Shown in pieces: positions 11,849 through 25,470 of a stretch of DNA of 64,000 nucleotides. The notes beneath the pieces were generated by a model, which did not search any database, was not told the DNA's origin, and saw nothing but the letters and a program-made list of their open reading frames with translations. This stretch comes from Sitta carolinensis. Its lineage: Eukaryota; Chordata; Aves; Passeriformes; Sittidae. The DNA lies in NCBI GenBank assembly GCA_032173965.1, contig CM063288.1, positions 11,264,501-11,328,500 of the forward strand, in the 5' to 3' direction. The position numbers and the translations under genes were made by a program. Positions within the stretch are counted from its first letter, which is position 1; each line of letters begins with the position of its first letter.

Positions 11849-14800
11849 ATGTCTCTGTTTCAGGTCCTGTCATGTAGCCTGTCAAATTTAAAACACACAG
11901 CACACTTCAGGAGAGGCAGCCTTTTAAAACACTGCTCTCCTTGAATATCATTGTGGGGTTGATTGCAGACACCTTTGGACTCAGAGCAAGCACCACTGCT
12001 AATTGTTCAGACCGGGGATCAATACAGAGGCATAACTTAAAAACCTGCTACTTGTGGAGACAGCCTCAGGGGACAGCCCTGGAACTGTCCCCACAGTTAA
12101 ACAATCCCAGAAGAAGTAGGCATCCATCCCTGTCAATTACTGATGGGAAATAAGGTATCAGAGCAGGAGGAGGAAAAGATGAGAGCTTGACTCTTACTAG
12201 GTCTCATCTGCTACACCAGTTTTGGAAATGAGCAGTGTATGTAGAGAACTTGTCCCTAGACCTGATGCAAAGCCCCATAAATCAGGTGAATAGACCATAA
12301 GCAAATTTCCCTCCCATCCAGTTTCCAGTGTCTAGGAATAGCTGACTCCAGCTGCTTTGGAACTGCAAAGTGGCTCCCCAGCTATTGGATAAGCTGCCTC
12401 AGTAGGTTTCTCATTGCCTTTATTGAGTGTTGGGTCAGACCCCTTACATAGAAGTGTCTGTGATCAATGAACCCATGCTTTGCTAGTTCTCTGCACAAGA
12501 ACTTATTCACAGTTAATCCAAACCAACTTCATTCATGAAACTGGCTGGAAATCTCATCAGAAGAGGCTTTGCAGAGAGATTCTGACACTTTTGCTTCAAG
12601 CACCAGCTGAAAATAGAGCAAAAAGAGACTCCAACTTCCTTTGAGATTTTGTCAGATCTGAAGATGGGCGATTAATTCATATAAAATTATAGCAGCTTGC
12701 TCATTTTCCGCCTTTTGCTTTTTTTCCCTCCTGTGAACAGGGGTGTTTTTTTCCATAGGCTTATATGTTTTTCAGAACAATTTATCACATAGTTTCTGCA
12801 AATCATTTCAGGTACTTAACAGCATTAATGATATGCAATACAGGCACAACAGGACACATAGGCTACATTATAAACTTCCCAGATTTCCACCTGGATGGGC
12901 ATACATCTTAGAAACAGGTTTGCAGTGCAGATTTGCACAACTCTCATTCTGAAGCTTTTGCATGGATATTTTGGACAATTGCCTCAAAATATCCCACTTC
13001 CACCAACATTCCGCACACAATGTCTGTCTGCTTGAGCACTCCCAGCCAGGGAACATGGAAAGAACAGGAACACAATCCAAGCACATTACTTACGGAAATC
13101 TCGGCAGAGAGTCTCAAACAAAGGTGTCGGCAGAGTGTCCCCAGATGAAGGGATTTCCATGGAGAAAGCAGTGAAAGAATCCAGTGCAAAAGAAGTGTTT
13201 AAACTTCAGGATGTGTCCGAGACAAATGCAGGGTTATGAGGTTATTCCTTCTTGTACCCACAGCAGCACTTATATTCCGTGGTAACGCACGGAGAACAAA
13301 TGGCAAAACAAACTCTTGGCCTCACAGAAACATTGTTCTGTTTGTTGTCCCTGGAGACTTTCAGTTAATCTTCATCTGTGGGTTTGGCCAGAGAAATGTA
13401 CTGGTGAACCTTCCCTCTCTGATTTCTCTATGTAAACTTAAAGCTTCTTGAGGGTTCATTAACTCTTTACTTCATCATTTCATGTATTTCAAGATATTTC
13501 TTTTGTATTTTCTGTACCACTCAGTGGCTTTTTAAGTGCAGTTACTGGTGAGGTCCCTTCCCAACTTGCACATGTTCCAGAGCAGGGCTCGAGAAGAAGC
13601 AGCTGGTCATGCAGGATAGACAGCTAAAACAGGTACATTGGACCTAGCTTGGCCAGACCTGGTCTCTCTCAGCCCTAGTTTCCTCCTTTTTTCACATTCC
13701 CTGCTGGGGAATGGAAAGCAACTCAAAGCATTTGATTTTGTCAAGCCAACTTATCAAAACTGATCAGTAAGCAGAATTGATGCTATATGTTCTCCATGAG
13801 TTCATATTCAGTTTATTGCCTAAAATTAGATTTAGGCTTTGGTGATTGACAAGCAACTTCTCCAAAAAGTCAGTCCTCCTGTGAGCGATGAACATTTCTC
13901 AGGGACTCCCAATTTCTACTCATGTAAGAATCACTTTGCCATTTAAGTCCAGGTTGCAGTGAAATAGGAGTAAGTGAGGCAGGCAGACCTGTGTTCCTAA
14001 GGCAAAATAACCTTGAGTTCTTTAACAGAGAAAGTTTTCACTTGCTTCAGTCTTGCCTCCATAATCTACTGCAAAGCTGAAATTTGCTGCTCCTGAGAGC
14101 TGGCATGCAGAAGCACAGAGCCTGATACAGGTGGCTGAGCAGCCATCCACCCAAACACCCCATGCCCCATCTCCACAGCACCTTAACATCTCAAATGCAC
14201 CAGTAGCTTTCCCCTGGTTCAGGCACAGAGCTCCAGAAAATACAATTCTTTGAGTCCAAAGGCTCAGGTTGCTGAAGCACCTGTGGCACATTAGTTGTGA
14301 AATAAGGATGATTGATGAGCAATGTACGGATCATTTTAGAGGCGACAAACCAGATATTCAAGATACTTGTGGCAGAACAATTCAGAGGACATGATAAAAT
14401 GCCACTGCCTCCCTTGAGATTAGAGGCCTGATACTTCTCTCACCTAAACCTCTGTGTTGCCTGTGAATCCAAACCTGTAGTAAAATGGCTTGATAGGAAG
14501 AATCTCCTCCTTGGATGTTGGCAGGACTGCACTGGAGTGAGGATATCTGGGTCGCAGACCTCAGTAGCCTCTGGCTGCCCAGGAAACTAAGCTCATTCCC
14601 ACAGTGAGGACCCTGCAAATCCTTGGAGTATGGGGGCTTCCAGGCTTCCCATCACAGAGGCAGGAACCTGGAAGCCCCAAATTAAGCAGATTGTTTCCAC
14701 TGGTGCTGCTGGCAGGGAATCCCAGACTTCTGGGGTCTTCTGCACACCTAGATAGGTCCCAGTCTGATCATGCCACATGAACAGCCCTTCAGACTGCAGT

Positions 14801-15927
14801 ACAAGCACCCAGGCCTCATATGGCTGGGTCATGGAGCCCTCCTCAGAGACAGCAGAGAGAAGAAATGAGGTACATAAAGACTGGAATTCAGGCACTAATG
14901 GCTGTGAGGTCACCAAGGGGAGGAAAGAAGGGAAGCAAAACAACATGAAGGGAGTTCAATTTGCCATAAAAATCATAGACAGTAATACAAAATCTTTGTA
15001 AAAGATTCCTTCTACCTCAGAGTTCATGCACAGGAAGAAATCTGTCAAGGCAAACATGCACCAAGAAAAGACCACCTGGGAAATGTTGAAGCAGTTCTGC
15101 CCAGTCCCTGCAGCACATTAATATGTTAGGTCAGTGAAAACAGAACTGGACAACACTGCAGTTTATAAAAAGGTCAAGGCTATTTTCAACCAGCTGCACT
15201 TGGTATGTGGAGCGGCTCCAGCTCATCACATTTGTCTGCCCCTAATGCTCCATCCCTATGGGATTTCAGAATAGCTGCTTTGACTGGAGTCAGTAAAAGC
15301 AAATAAATCTCTGTTTTTAAAAAGAGTTGTGTAGGAAACTTGCCATGTGTAAGTCCAGAATAAACAGAAGCCTGTAGAAAAATCAAGTCTGGTGGTTGCC
15401 ATATAGAAATAAAAGCTGGGAATGAATTACATGGGACAACCAAGGAAGGAAGAAATTACCATAACTGAGCCCAGTCTCCTCTCTGCAGTTTCACACTGCA
15501 GTGTGAATGAGGGTGACAGGAATCTAGCAACAAGGTGAGAAGTGACTGAGGCCAGGGATGCTGCCTCTTGACTTCTCCGGAGGCAGAATCACTGCCAGGT
15601 GCTCTCATGACTCTCTGTTGTACCCTGGCACTACCCACAGCCAGGGAAACAAGCAGGAACCAGCTCATCCTGCCCATCACCATGTCAGTGAAAAAACAGG
15701 GATTGAGTGCAGAAAATTGGCACCTAGGAACAAACATCTTCCTCATAGCACCAGGGTGGAAGATGGATCATTACTAATAAAAACAGAATGTTTTGCTTTC
15801 AAAATGATATCAGGGAATCAGCGTCTGCTGAAGCAAAAAGTCTATTTCATGAAAATTTAGCAGGGGAATAATTTAATGGAGCTCAGATAAAAAGCAGTCA
15901 CCTGGAACTCAGATTTAGAAGAAATTG

Positions 15928-15932
<5 letters not shown>
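11849..15932. other. Non-coding stretch, nothing recognised
   Basis: About 4 kb without a supported gene, recognisable transposon or RNA. Open frames up to 117 codons (14593-14946, minus) resemble no protein I know. Confidence 0.5.

Positions 15933-15964
<32 letters not shown>
15933..15964. repeat. Poly(T) tract of 32
   Basis: Uninterrupted run of 32 thymines. It could be the poly(A) tail of something inserted on the minus strand, but the sequence to its right has no AATAAA-type signal close by and no family I recognise, and I found no flanking target duplication. Simple homopolymer expansion is equally possible. Confidence 0.95.
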
Positions 15965-15968
<4 letters not shown>

Positions 15969-18900
15969 ACTGGTTTGGAGGTTAAATAAGGAATATTCAT
16001 CTGATTTCACTTTTCTCACACATTTTCCCTGATGGGTGCACTAATGAACTCTAAACGGTATGGCAAAATGCTTTCAGTCCATCCCCACACCTCCCAAGGA
16101 GCAAATTCTTAATTAAAAACTAATGATTCTCTTTTTCAAAATTAGCATCTGCAAGTTTGGGGCAACTTCAAACCTGGTAGAAAAAGAAGCAATTCCCTTT
16201 GCAATGATTAGGACTTCCTCCTTCTCACCAAAACCCCGAGGGTCTCTTAACTTGACTGTCTTGATTAAAGAGGAGCTTAGCTTTAATTGGGTAATCACTG
16301 TGGTTTGTTACCCTTGGTTACTGCAGAGATTTCCTCTGCTGTATCTTGGTCAGGCAGCATTGCTTCCTTTGCACCTCAGTTCAACCCTCATCAGGGTGAA
16401 CTGTTCAAACAACTACAGGTGTCAAAAATCATCAAAATATATATGAATATTTGTAAAGCCATACAATTTAATGTGCCAGCATCAGAGGAGGCATCATCCT
16501 GCCCAGCAGCAGGTCATGCACCATGATGACATTGTAGTCAAGTAGCTACAAGACCTAGTATGAGGGGAGACCTAGCCGAGGATAAAGCTCAATAACATAT
16601 ATTTTCTTGAAGCCCTTTAGAGAGATTTGGAATCAACTGCCAGTGGATGAGAAGCTAAAGCCTTTGCTAGCAGTTAGGACTGTAAAATCTCAGAATGTTC
16701 ATCTCTGCTGCTTACGATGAAACAATCTCTTAAGTGTTTTGTGAGGCTTCTTACAGTGATTTCCTTACTCAAACCAAAGACACAATTACCAGCACTTAAA
16801 ACTAATTTAGAAGATAGGAAAAACTAGTTCCTGGGTTAACTTCATATCCAGTGATAACCTCTGTGACAGCATTTATCATACAGGAGATAAATTCCCTGAT
16901 TTTGCTTCTCAGAAGCTCTTTCTAATTGAATCAAGCAGATTTACATTACACCATCTGACTTTATTTTTTTTAAGCAGGAAGTAGGCATTCACTTAAACCA
17001 GTGAAAAACATGGACTTGCAGGGAAAGGAATTGAGAAGATTGTCTTTATATACAAAATCAGAGAGAGAATGAAATTTCAGCGTAATTTCAAAGATTTTAG
17101 TTGTTGTAGATAAAAAATCTGCAAACACATCATAAAAGCTTACAATTGAAACAAAACATGTCAAAAACATTTTGACTGACTCAAGGCATATTTTTCATGT
17201 TTTCGTTCTTTTCAAAATACAGGCAGTTCTGCCTCAGGATAGGAAGATTTTCTAAATCTCAGACATTCTGGTGAGGCAGAAATGTGCATCTTTAAGTCTC
17301 TAAGACTGCTAAATTTCCAGATCTTCTGGAGACAGACAACTGCATTGCGAGCGTACACTCCTTCCACTTCTGCACTTCTGCTCCCTAATGGAGCGCTGGC
17401 CCAGACAAACCACATGCAGTGAGGCAGGGTATTGCCAGTGAGTGACAACACCAGTTTATGCTGCCTCTTCAGTGAGCATGGCTCATTTTCCAGTCAGCCA
17501 AGGTCAAGCTCTGGAGTTGTGTTTGCTTTAGGGAAGGGCAAGGCAAAAAGAGGGGCTATTTGCTACCTGCACAGGCCAAATCTGTCCCACCTGTGTTCCC
17601 CATCCAGCCCCGCCTTGCTGGAGCAGACTCTCAGATCCCTCAGCTATGTGTGGGCTGCCAGAGCCACTGAACCTGAAGCAATGGGCACCCAAAAAACTGC
17701 CTGTGTGAAACTATCATGACTCTGCTGGACACTGTGAATTCAGGTGGTTTTAAATGAGGAAAGAGCCCAACTCATTCGAGCTGAAAGCTCAAAGGCAACC
17801 ATGCCAGGGCAGAGCCACTGCTTACTAAATTCTGCTCTATAGCTGTACTGTTGGAGTACTTGGTCACTTGCCCTTTACAACACATCCTAATGGTGCAGAG
17901 ATTTGCCAGATGCTGGCCAGCTCCATTCATGCAGAACAGATGACTCTGGCAATGCCAATGAAAGCTGTGGCAGATGCATTGGGTGACTGCCTGAGGCAGT
18001 TGGTTTTCATGTGCAAGCCAAAGAGGGGCAGCAGGTCTGCCCAAATGGCAGGATGGCCAAACATAGCTTAGATGGAACAGTAAGCAGCTCCACTTCTCCA
18101 TCTGAGGCTGGATGGATGGCCTGGAGAGAGGCAAGTCTGCATCACTTAACACCTTGCTGCAGAACAAGTCACAAAGGGCTTTCTTAAGCAAGAGGCACCA
18201 GGCTCCCTGCCTGCTTACAGGCTAAGGAAAAACCTTTGGGACCATTGGCTTGGAATGCACAGCTGTATCTGTCAGTAAAAGCTGTGTGTGCAGCACCTTC
18301 TGCTCTACTGTATTTTTGGCATCTGCCCCACCCTGGCAGGCAGCAAGGATGAAAGTAATTTGACATGTGATGAACCAAGGTGAGCCAGAAATGGGAAGGC
18401 AAAAGAAAGCCAAAACCAAGATAAAGGATGGGTTTAGACAAAGCACCAGAGCCAAGCACCTGCCCCAAAGGATAGGATATGAAAGGTCAATCCTGGCACT
18501 GAATTGTCCGTGAAATAAATAATCTTTGGCTTCAGGGCACACAACAGAAGCTCAGTGAACCTTTTGCTCCCAGCATGCAGCTGGAGAGTGTTTGTCCTCC
18601 GAGTCACTCCAGAACCATGGTGATCGGCTATCAGATAACAGATGGATTTGCCTCTCTGTTCTTTGGTATGTGAAAGGCCACTGATCCACAGATTCTTCTT
18701 CCCTGGTCTTTTTTCCTTCCAGTCATCTGTGGAAGTCTCCATGCTCATTCTGATGGGTAAGGTAATCAACCCTTTATTTGTCCACTGGTAACAAAGTACA
18801 GTTGTCTGTCTTTCAGCAGCAATCCAGTAGCCCAACTAAAATGAGCTACTGATTCCATTTGACTTCCCAAGAAAAAAAAACAAGCAGATATCAAAGCCAT

Positions 18901-21900
18901 GCCCATCTGTCATTGACTGTAGAAAATATGAGGTAAGAGAGTCTGGAGACACAGCTCTCCAGGACAAAGCAAAACAGGCTGCTATGCCCATCCCATTATT
19001 GCTAGAAGAACCATTTGACTAAGCAACCAAAGAAGGTGAAGGCTCTGCTCAAGGAATGGGTATTCCCGCAAATCTTATCAGGCCTGAGAATCCCAGATTG
19101 TGACTGAATCCATCCCTGTTGGTTGAAAAGGAGGCTGTTTCTACTATAGCACCTGAACTTGCTCTGTTAAGAACTGATTTATGAGGAATCTTGCATTCTG
19201 GCAAACATACAAGGCTTAACATTTAAAATGTTAAAAGAGAAGCCACCACAAAGCCATCTCTTGAAACACTCTCATGGCCCTTCGGGCAAGGAGCAGTCAA
19301 CCTAGGCTGACTTACTGTCATCTTGCTTGTCATAAAAAAAGAAAGGACCAGAGATAAAAAGGCCAGCAAAAATATAATGCACATCACCACCTTCAATTAA
19401 TGCTATGTTGAATCTGGCACCACCATTTCTCTCTTTTTGCTTGCAAATTAGAATGATAGCACTTTGCAACCAAATTTCATGAGTTTACAAAACAGCAGTC
19501 AGACGGGAGGGTGGATTGGAAGGAAAAGACAGGGAAGTGACTCCTATCTGAGATGGGCCATCCCCAGGAACACAGCATTTTCTGCTGTGCAGCCATTCAC
19601 ACAGAACAGCTGTCTCTAGTCAGGCATGAGCAACACATTGCATAGAGCATCCAAACTGAGTTAGGAGCGGTCTTGGTTCAGAAGAGGACAGCAAGGTTCT
19701 ATCCAGATATTAAAGGAGCAGAAAGGATCATAGTTAACATGTCTGTCTAGATATGCAAGTGAACAGATGCTCCTTGGAGCCAACAGGAATTACAATCCTC
19801 ATATAAGGAAAGGGGTGATTCTCAGATCAACCACAAGCATAAATCCATCTAGAGTTTCTACAGAGAGGCTTGATGGGCATCCTGTGGCTGACCCAGATTC
19901 CTTTGACTGGACTTAGAAAGCAGGAAAAACAAAAGCTCCACCTTGGAAGAAATGCAAGTGAGAGCAGCCACAATGTTACTTGTCAGAGCCAGTGCAGCTT
20001 GGAAATAATCAAGTGGAGAAACAAACATGTCCTTGACAGGAGCACTCATGAAATTTTAGCCCAGAAATATCTCACTAATTTCTTTCAACTTTTTAAAGCA
20101 ACTTTGTGAAGAGAATGGAAAAATAAAACTGGCTGCCCTACATTTTTGGTACTTCTTGAGAGCATCTAACCCCTAACAGCATTTGTTACTGTATCACACA
20201 CAAAGGTACAAAGCCACTTCCCTGGGCTTCCGCACTTCTCCTATGCCACCAAAGGCAGACCAGGGCTGAGGGATGAAGACAAGGCACAGCTGAGGGAGCC
20301 TGGGTCTGACACAGGAGGAAGTCCTCAACCTCACACATCACAATTCCTCTTTCAGACACCATTCACCCAGTGACTGTGCCTCATATGCAGAAATGTTTCC
20401 CCACCATTCTTGCTCCCAAATTCCCTAACACATCCACACAGAAAACACCTCACCAGATTTTGAACACCCCGCCTGTCAATTTTTTGTTTTTCAGCTGCCT
20501 GCCAGGCCCAGCAGAGCAGGGCTGCCCATTTGCAGAATCAGCACTCTAATGCACTGACCTTTTCAGCATTGTACAGGATTGTCTATTTCTTATCACCATA
20601 ACCTATTTTAAGTAATCTTCTAGATGTTCAGTTCATTCTTCTGCTTGCCTAAGGAAATATAAAAATTTACACCTATTGTAAAAGCATGAATAAAAGCTGA
20701 TTGAGGAAAGTGGAGACAATAATGTGCCTATAATACTAAGAAGCTCACTTGCACTGCATTTCTCTTTAAAGGAAGATTTGTCTGATTATCAACAGGGTGT
20801 TGATTTAGACTGCTGCTAAAATTACCACTGTAAAAGTAAACCCACTTTCATTGCATTAGTACAGAGAACAGTTATGTACTGTTTAAATGTTTATGTCTGT
20901 TGCTGGGGGTGATCAGTCTCCTAATTATCAAGCCAAAAAGGGTTCCGGGCAAAATATGATATATTCAGTGCACTTCGGATATTTTTTGAAGAGGCTAAAA
21001 TTTACAAAATAAAAATCAACAAACCTTTTTTAGAACAGAAATCAGCAAAGTTGGTAACAGAATCAGGCACAGAATTCATGCCATTCTTAGCTCACTCTGT
21101 TTGACAAAGCCAAGGGAGGGCAATGCTCTAGAATGTCAGATTCACACTAACTTTCCAGTTCTGAACAGACTTATCATGTGACTGCAGCTATCTTTTGGGT
21201 TTGGTGGATGGTTTTTGCACTGATATTGTACATTTTTTCTAAATATAACAGTGAGAGTATGAACTACATGCCCTACTAAGAGTCAGTCACCTTCAGTGAC
21301 AACTATATGCATTTTGGTTACTCTTTACACAATTCTCTGCTAACCTGAATCTCGATATGTAGAACACAAGTTTTCTTTGGCAGCAATGTCTCCTCACATC
21401 CATGCATGCCTAATCTCAATTCTCTAATGAATCACAAACAGCAAAGAGGAAGGAGTTTGTGTGCATTCTGCATGGGCTTTGCTGTGTACGCTATCCTAGG
21501 AAATAAACCAGGAAGAAAACATTTTTTTATGAGCAAGCAGAGAGTTTCTTGGATCTCCCAGTGTCTAGGTGCCATCAATTTCTGTTAAGTGGAGACGATT
21601 AAAACTGGAAACGTAGCTAGAGATATTCTTTCTTTGGTTTCAGCACAGTCAGTATGGATTCAGTCCTTGCTCAGTGTTCCAACTGCTCAACAAGAACAGC
21701 AAGATCTGCTCTGGCCACTGCAAACACTGTGCCTTTGCAATTGTTTCTCATTCAGCTAAAATCAGAGTGCTTGGACTATGGGCTTTTCAGCCCTGCACAG
21801 CTCACAATCAGCTTGGCTGCAGCTCCTCTCCAGGGCTATACTCTGGTCAGCAAGGACAGGGAGTTGGCAGCAGGACTAGAGGGCAACGTGAAAAATACCA

Positions 21901-22430
21901 GTTGGAATCACTTTTGTGGATCATTTACAGAAAACACATTTAAAAATGAAGAGCACATTTAGCTGAAGAACATTTCATCAGTCAGAAAGTCACTTGAATG
22001 CACTGATGAGGAGCACTTTGGAGAGCACTCAGGATCCAGTTTTTTTTCAGTACAGCTTCATTATGAGATTTGTGTAGACTTGCTTTCCAGTTGGGTGATA
22101 TTGTTGGGTAGGAGCACTGGTTGAGTGACTCGTAACCCTGGTGGTGCAGGCTGGGTGGGAAGGCTGGATGCTCAAAATGAGCATCACAGGGACTGCCTTT
22201 CAGACTGCCATTGTAGACCAGATCTTCTCTGAGAGAAACTCATTGGCTAAAACATTTCCAAAAAGTGAGATCATGAAGATTTCATGACTGATCAGAGAGA
22301 TTTCTAAGATAACTCCCTCACCAAAGCAACAGAACTACCAGCAGACGCACTATATGAAAGAGAAAATCATGTAATTCAACCTATTTCAGTGCATAGAGGT
22401 GGCACACAAAAGGAAAATTAGGTTGTTAAG
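15965..22430. other. Non-coding stretch, nothing recognised
   Basis: About 6.5 kb with no supported gene. Frames of up to 139 codons near 17.8-18.8 kb are on both strands and unrecognised. The part around 20.58-21.0 kb is AT-rich and free of identifiable repeats, and might be a conserved non-coding element; this cannot be judged from one sequence. Confidence 0.5.
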
Positions 22431-22615
22431 GTACCTTGGTTTCAGTTCTCAGCTTTGTCTCATCTTCCTCTCATGATCTTGGGCAAATGACTTGACCTCA
22501 CATAACTTCAGTGCCTCAGTTTTGGAATGGGGAAGATCTGCAGCCTTCATTTTTTTATCTTTTAAGCAACTTGATTGAGCATCTCTGTGGGGGTTCTACA
22601 GTACCGAACACATAC
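22431..22615 (+). mobile_element. MIR-like (CORE-SINE) relic, plus strand
   Basis: The diagnostic MIR central block is readable in order: gatcttgggcaaatgactt (from 22475), 'acctca', 'gtgcctcagttttgg' (from 22511) and 'aatggggaa'. A decayed 3' part follows near 22595-22612 that fits the 'tacagtgcctggcacata' block. MIR-type elements are tRNA-derived SINEs mobilised by L2-type LINEs and long extinct. Divergence is high and the edges are approximate. Confidence 0.65.
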
Positions 22616-23340
22616 TCTTTGTGGCTGTTTTGAGGGAAAAGCTCCATCCTTTATGTACCATTGTAAACACCACTAATTAATGATCACTGGAAGTTTTCCA
22701 TTGCATCTATATAGTCCAAGAGGGGTTTTCTCATTCCCAGGCCAAAGAAATGAGTAGAACAGACTGAATTCCTCATGCCTTCATCAAAGGACTTCAGCTG
22801 GGACATTGGCTGTCTGCAGGTTAAAGGTTTTCAGCAACCCTTCGAAGGCTTTGGCATTGCCTGTGGAGTCTTCAGCCCAAACAAAAGAGCAAAGACCCTT
22901 CAGGTCTTTTGGGACTTAGAGCAAAAGAAATCTTTCTTTGAATTGAGGAAATCTTTAAAGAAGGGACTTCAGACCTGTAGTGATAAAGGAAATAAAAAAC
23001 ATCTACACTGACAGCTCCAGTTAGGAGCAAACAGGCACAAAAGACTTTGAAAAACAACCAGCCTTTCATCTTCAATAGCTAGCTCAACAGCTCTGCACCA
23101 GTTGCTCTGTAAACAGTACAGCAAGGGAAAGAAAATCACTGGCAGTAAATGCATTAACATGGCATGGCAATGTCATCAGATGACATATTTTGTAGATTTC
23201 TTCCTTAAAAGTTATGCTATTTCTTCAGTCAAAAGGATTACCTGCTGTATAGCCACAGAGGCATTCTTCCAGGCAGCTGGGCAGCTTCATTACCCTTATT
23301 TCTTGCCAAGCTTCCCCTAATGCAAATAGGCAGTTTGGAT
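22616..23340. other. Spacer between MIR-like relics
   Basis: No supported gene or further repeat; only short overlapping frames under 80 codons. Confidence 0.45.
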
Positions 23341-23465
23341 AAGGTGGGATGTCAGGTGACTTGGGTTCATCTCCTGAGTCTGCTTTACATTTTTTGAGGG
23401 ACCTTTAGCAAAGCACTTCATCTATGGGACCTGTTTTCACCTGGAGAAGAAAAGGAATTATTCTT
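23341..23465 (+). mobile_element. MIR-like (CORE-SINE) relic, plus strand
   Basis: Matches the order of MIR blocks: 'tgggttcatctcctgagtct' (5' of the core), 'gggacctttagcaaagcact' (core, corresponding to gaccttgggcaagtcactt), 'ctgttttcacctg' and 'aaggaattattctt'. Heavily diverged but collinear over about 110 bp. Same strand as the relics at 22.4 and 24.05 kb. Confidence 0.55.
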
Positions 23466-24049
23466 TTATCTTAAAACAGTCAGCACTTTGCAACCTTTTA
23501 TTGACTGTGGATCCCTAAGAACTTTTTCAGGAGACTTGTAAACACTGCTTGGGAAACTAAAATCCATTAATAGAGTGACTTTTCCCAGATCTGGACCACA
23601 GAGGAATAGCCCAGGAGCACCCCAACACACATATCACAGGCTGAACTTATTCCAAAATGTAAACTCCTAAACATCAACTAAGGGAAACTTCAGCTTAGAT
23701 TTGGTGTTGTTTAATTTAATTAAATAATGTCATGTGAAATACAAACCACTCTAAGCAAGGGGTAAAAGAAAACACTGAGAATCACTATATAGTATTTTGC
23801 ACGCTGAAACAGGGAAATATGCTCAGCATCTATGTAGATATATGGGGAGGGATTGCATCCTCTGATCAGTTTGGCTGTTTGAATCTATTAACACTGAAGC
23901 ATAATTTTCTCCAATTTCCTTTCTATTATGAGAGCTATGTTAGAAATAAAGAAGCACAGTTTAGAACATCCAACCAAAGCTTCTAATGCCTGTGGTAAGG
24001 AATGACAATACCTCTCTCTACCTTTCCACTTTCTCTTCATCTCAGAATC
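23466..24049. other. Spacer between MIR-like relics
   Basis: AT-rich single-copy-looking DNA with no supported gene, repeat or motif. Confidence 0.4.
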
Positions 24050-24120
24050 TATTTGGATTCTGGTCACTTAAACTTCCTAAGCCTCATTTTGCTAAAAGAA
24101 GAATAACAATGCCAGACATT
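24050..24120 (+). mobile_element. MIR-like (CORE-SINE) relic, plus strand
   Basis: The string 'ggtcacttaaacttcctaag' followed by cctcattttgctaaaa and gaataacaatgcc is collinear with the MIR core 'gtcacttaacctctctgagcctcagttttctcatctgtaaaa...aataataatgcc'. Only about 70 bp is recognisable. Confidence 0.55.
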
Positions 24121-25399
24121 TCCAGAGTGCACCAAGGCTTAACAGTAACATGATATACTTAATATATCTGTACTGTTTAAAAACCACTACAGGTTCTTTA
24201 AGTAACTGACTGCCTTTGCAGGGAAGCAGCCAAAGATTGTTCCTGCAGCTAAGTTCACTCTGCTGATGGCAACTCAGAGTCATAATCAACAGTGAAAAAA
24301 ACCTACTCAGCACATGACACCCACTGCAGCTGAGCCTTAAAATGCCCCATTGTGTAGGTCACATCCCACTCTCACCTGGCACTCGATAGTCCCATGAAAG
24401 GCACCTGACACTGCTTAGGAGGAAGTGTTTGTGGCTCCCATCTGTCCCTTGGTCTTTGCCAAGGTGTCATCCAAAGATTTCCACAGCAGGAAGCCTTTGC
24501 CAGCTCCTCCACTTCTGGCTAACTGGCTGTTGCTACACAGATGCTTTCCCTTCCATCAAGCATGGATAGGTGACTCCTCAGGAACTGGCTTGAGAAGAGC
24601 ACAGCTGTCTCAGTGTGCTAAAATAGGCACTTTAATTTGTTCTCCCCACTTTGACCAGGGAAATAACATACGGGCATCTGCTCTCTTTAATTTGCTGCCA
24701 AGCAGCCCCAGGGTTTCAGGAGACAGCATTTGGTGATGGCACTTGTAAGAATCCTAAACACTTGTCCAGCTGGTATCTGCACACTTACTAACCACTCCAG
24801 TGTGGGGAACAGCAACACTGCATCCCATATGTTCTCAGGTCTGCACCTCATGTCTTACAGCAGATAGGACTGGTGGTTCAACCCTACATACAGCACTTCA
24901 GAGCAATTTTGCTAGCAAAGTCCTTTAGCAGCTGAGTTTCTATTCAATACCTGGGAGACAGGAGCAGGCTTTGTTCCCACTCAGTTCAGCATTAAAAATG
25001 TTATCTTCTTTCCTCAAAGTTGATTCATGCAGCAAGTATAGCCTGTGGAAAGCCAGTGTTTTACACAGCCTGCTTTGGTGAGTCCTTAGGACTCAACTTG
25101 AAGAGTGTCCTTCAGCCAGAGACATGGCATCTTCAAAAGGGGAGCACAGACTGGCTGGTACAGAGCTAAGCTTAAAGAGTCCTGGTGTGGTTTGGACCTT
25201 GTGGGCATCCTCCTTCCTGTTTTAAGGGAACAGCATTTAGAGGTAGTCACGTGGCCAGAGATAGACACTATTTTTATAGCAAATATCCTTCTGCCTTAGT
25301 CTCAAACCCAACATCCTTTCTCTCTCTGGCAGCAGAAGCCCCTCAGCAGTGACAGCCACAATGACACAAAAACCTTTATCACCTCCTCCCTCCCCATGG
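24121..25399. other. Non-coding stretch, nothing recognised
   Basis: No supported gene or repeat family between the MIR-like relics at 24.1 and 25.4 kb. Confidence 0.5.
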
Positions 25400-25470
25400 T
25401 GTTATTATCCTGATACAAAAAGGGGAAACGGAGGCAGAGAGCAAGGCTCTCAAGTCCATGGCTTCTCAGG
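25400..25470 (-). mobile_element. MIR-like (CORE-SINE) relic, minus strand
   Basis: On the plus strand this reads gttattatcctgatacaaaa then aggggaaacggaggcagaga, which is the reverse complement of the MIR 'ctgtgcctcagtttcccc...aataataac' block. About 70 bp is recognisable. Opposite strand to the three relics upstream. Confidence 0.6.
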
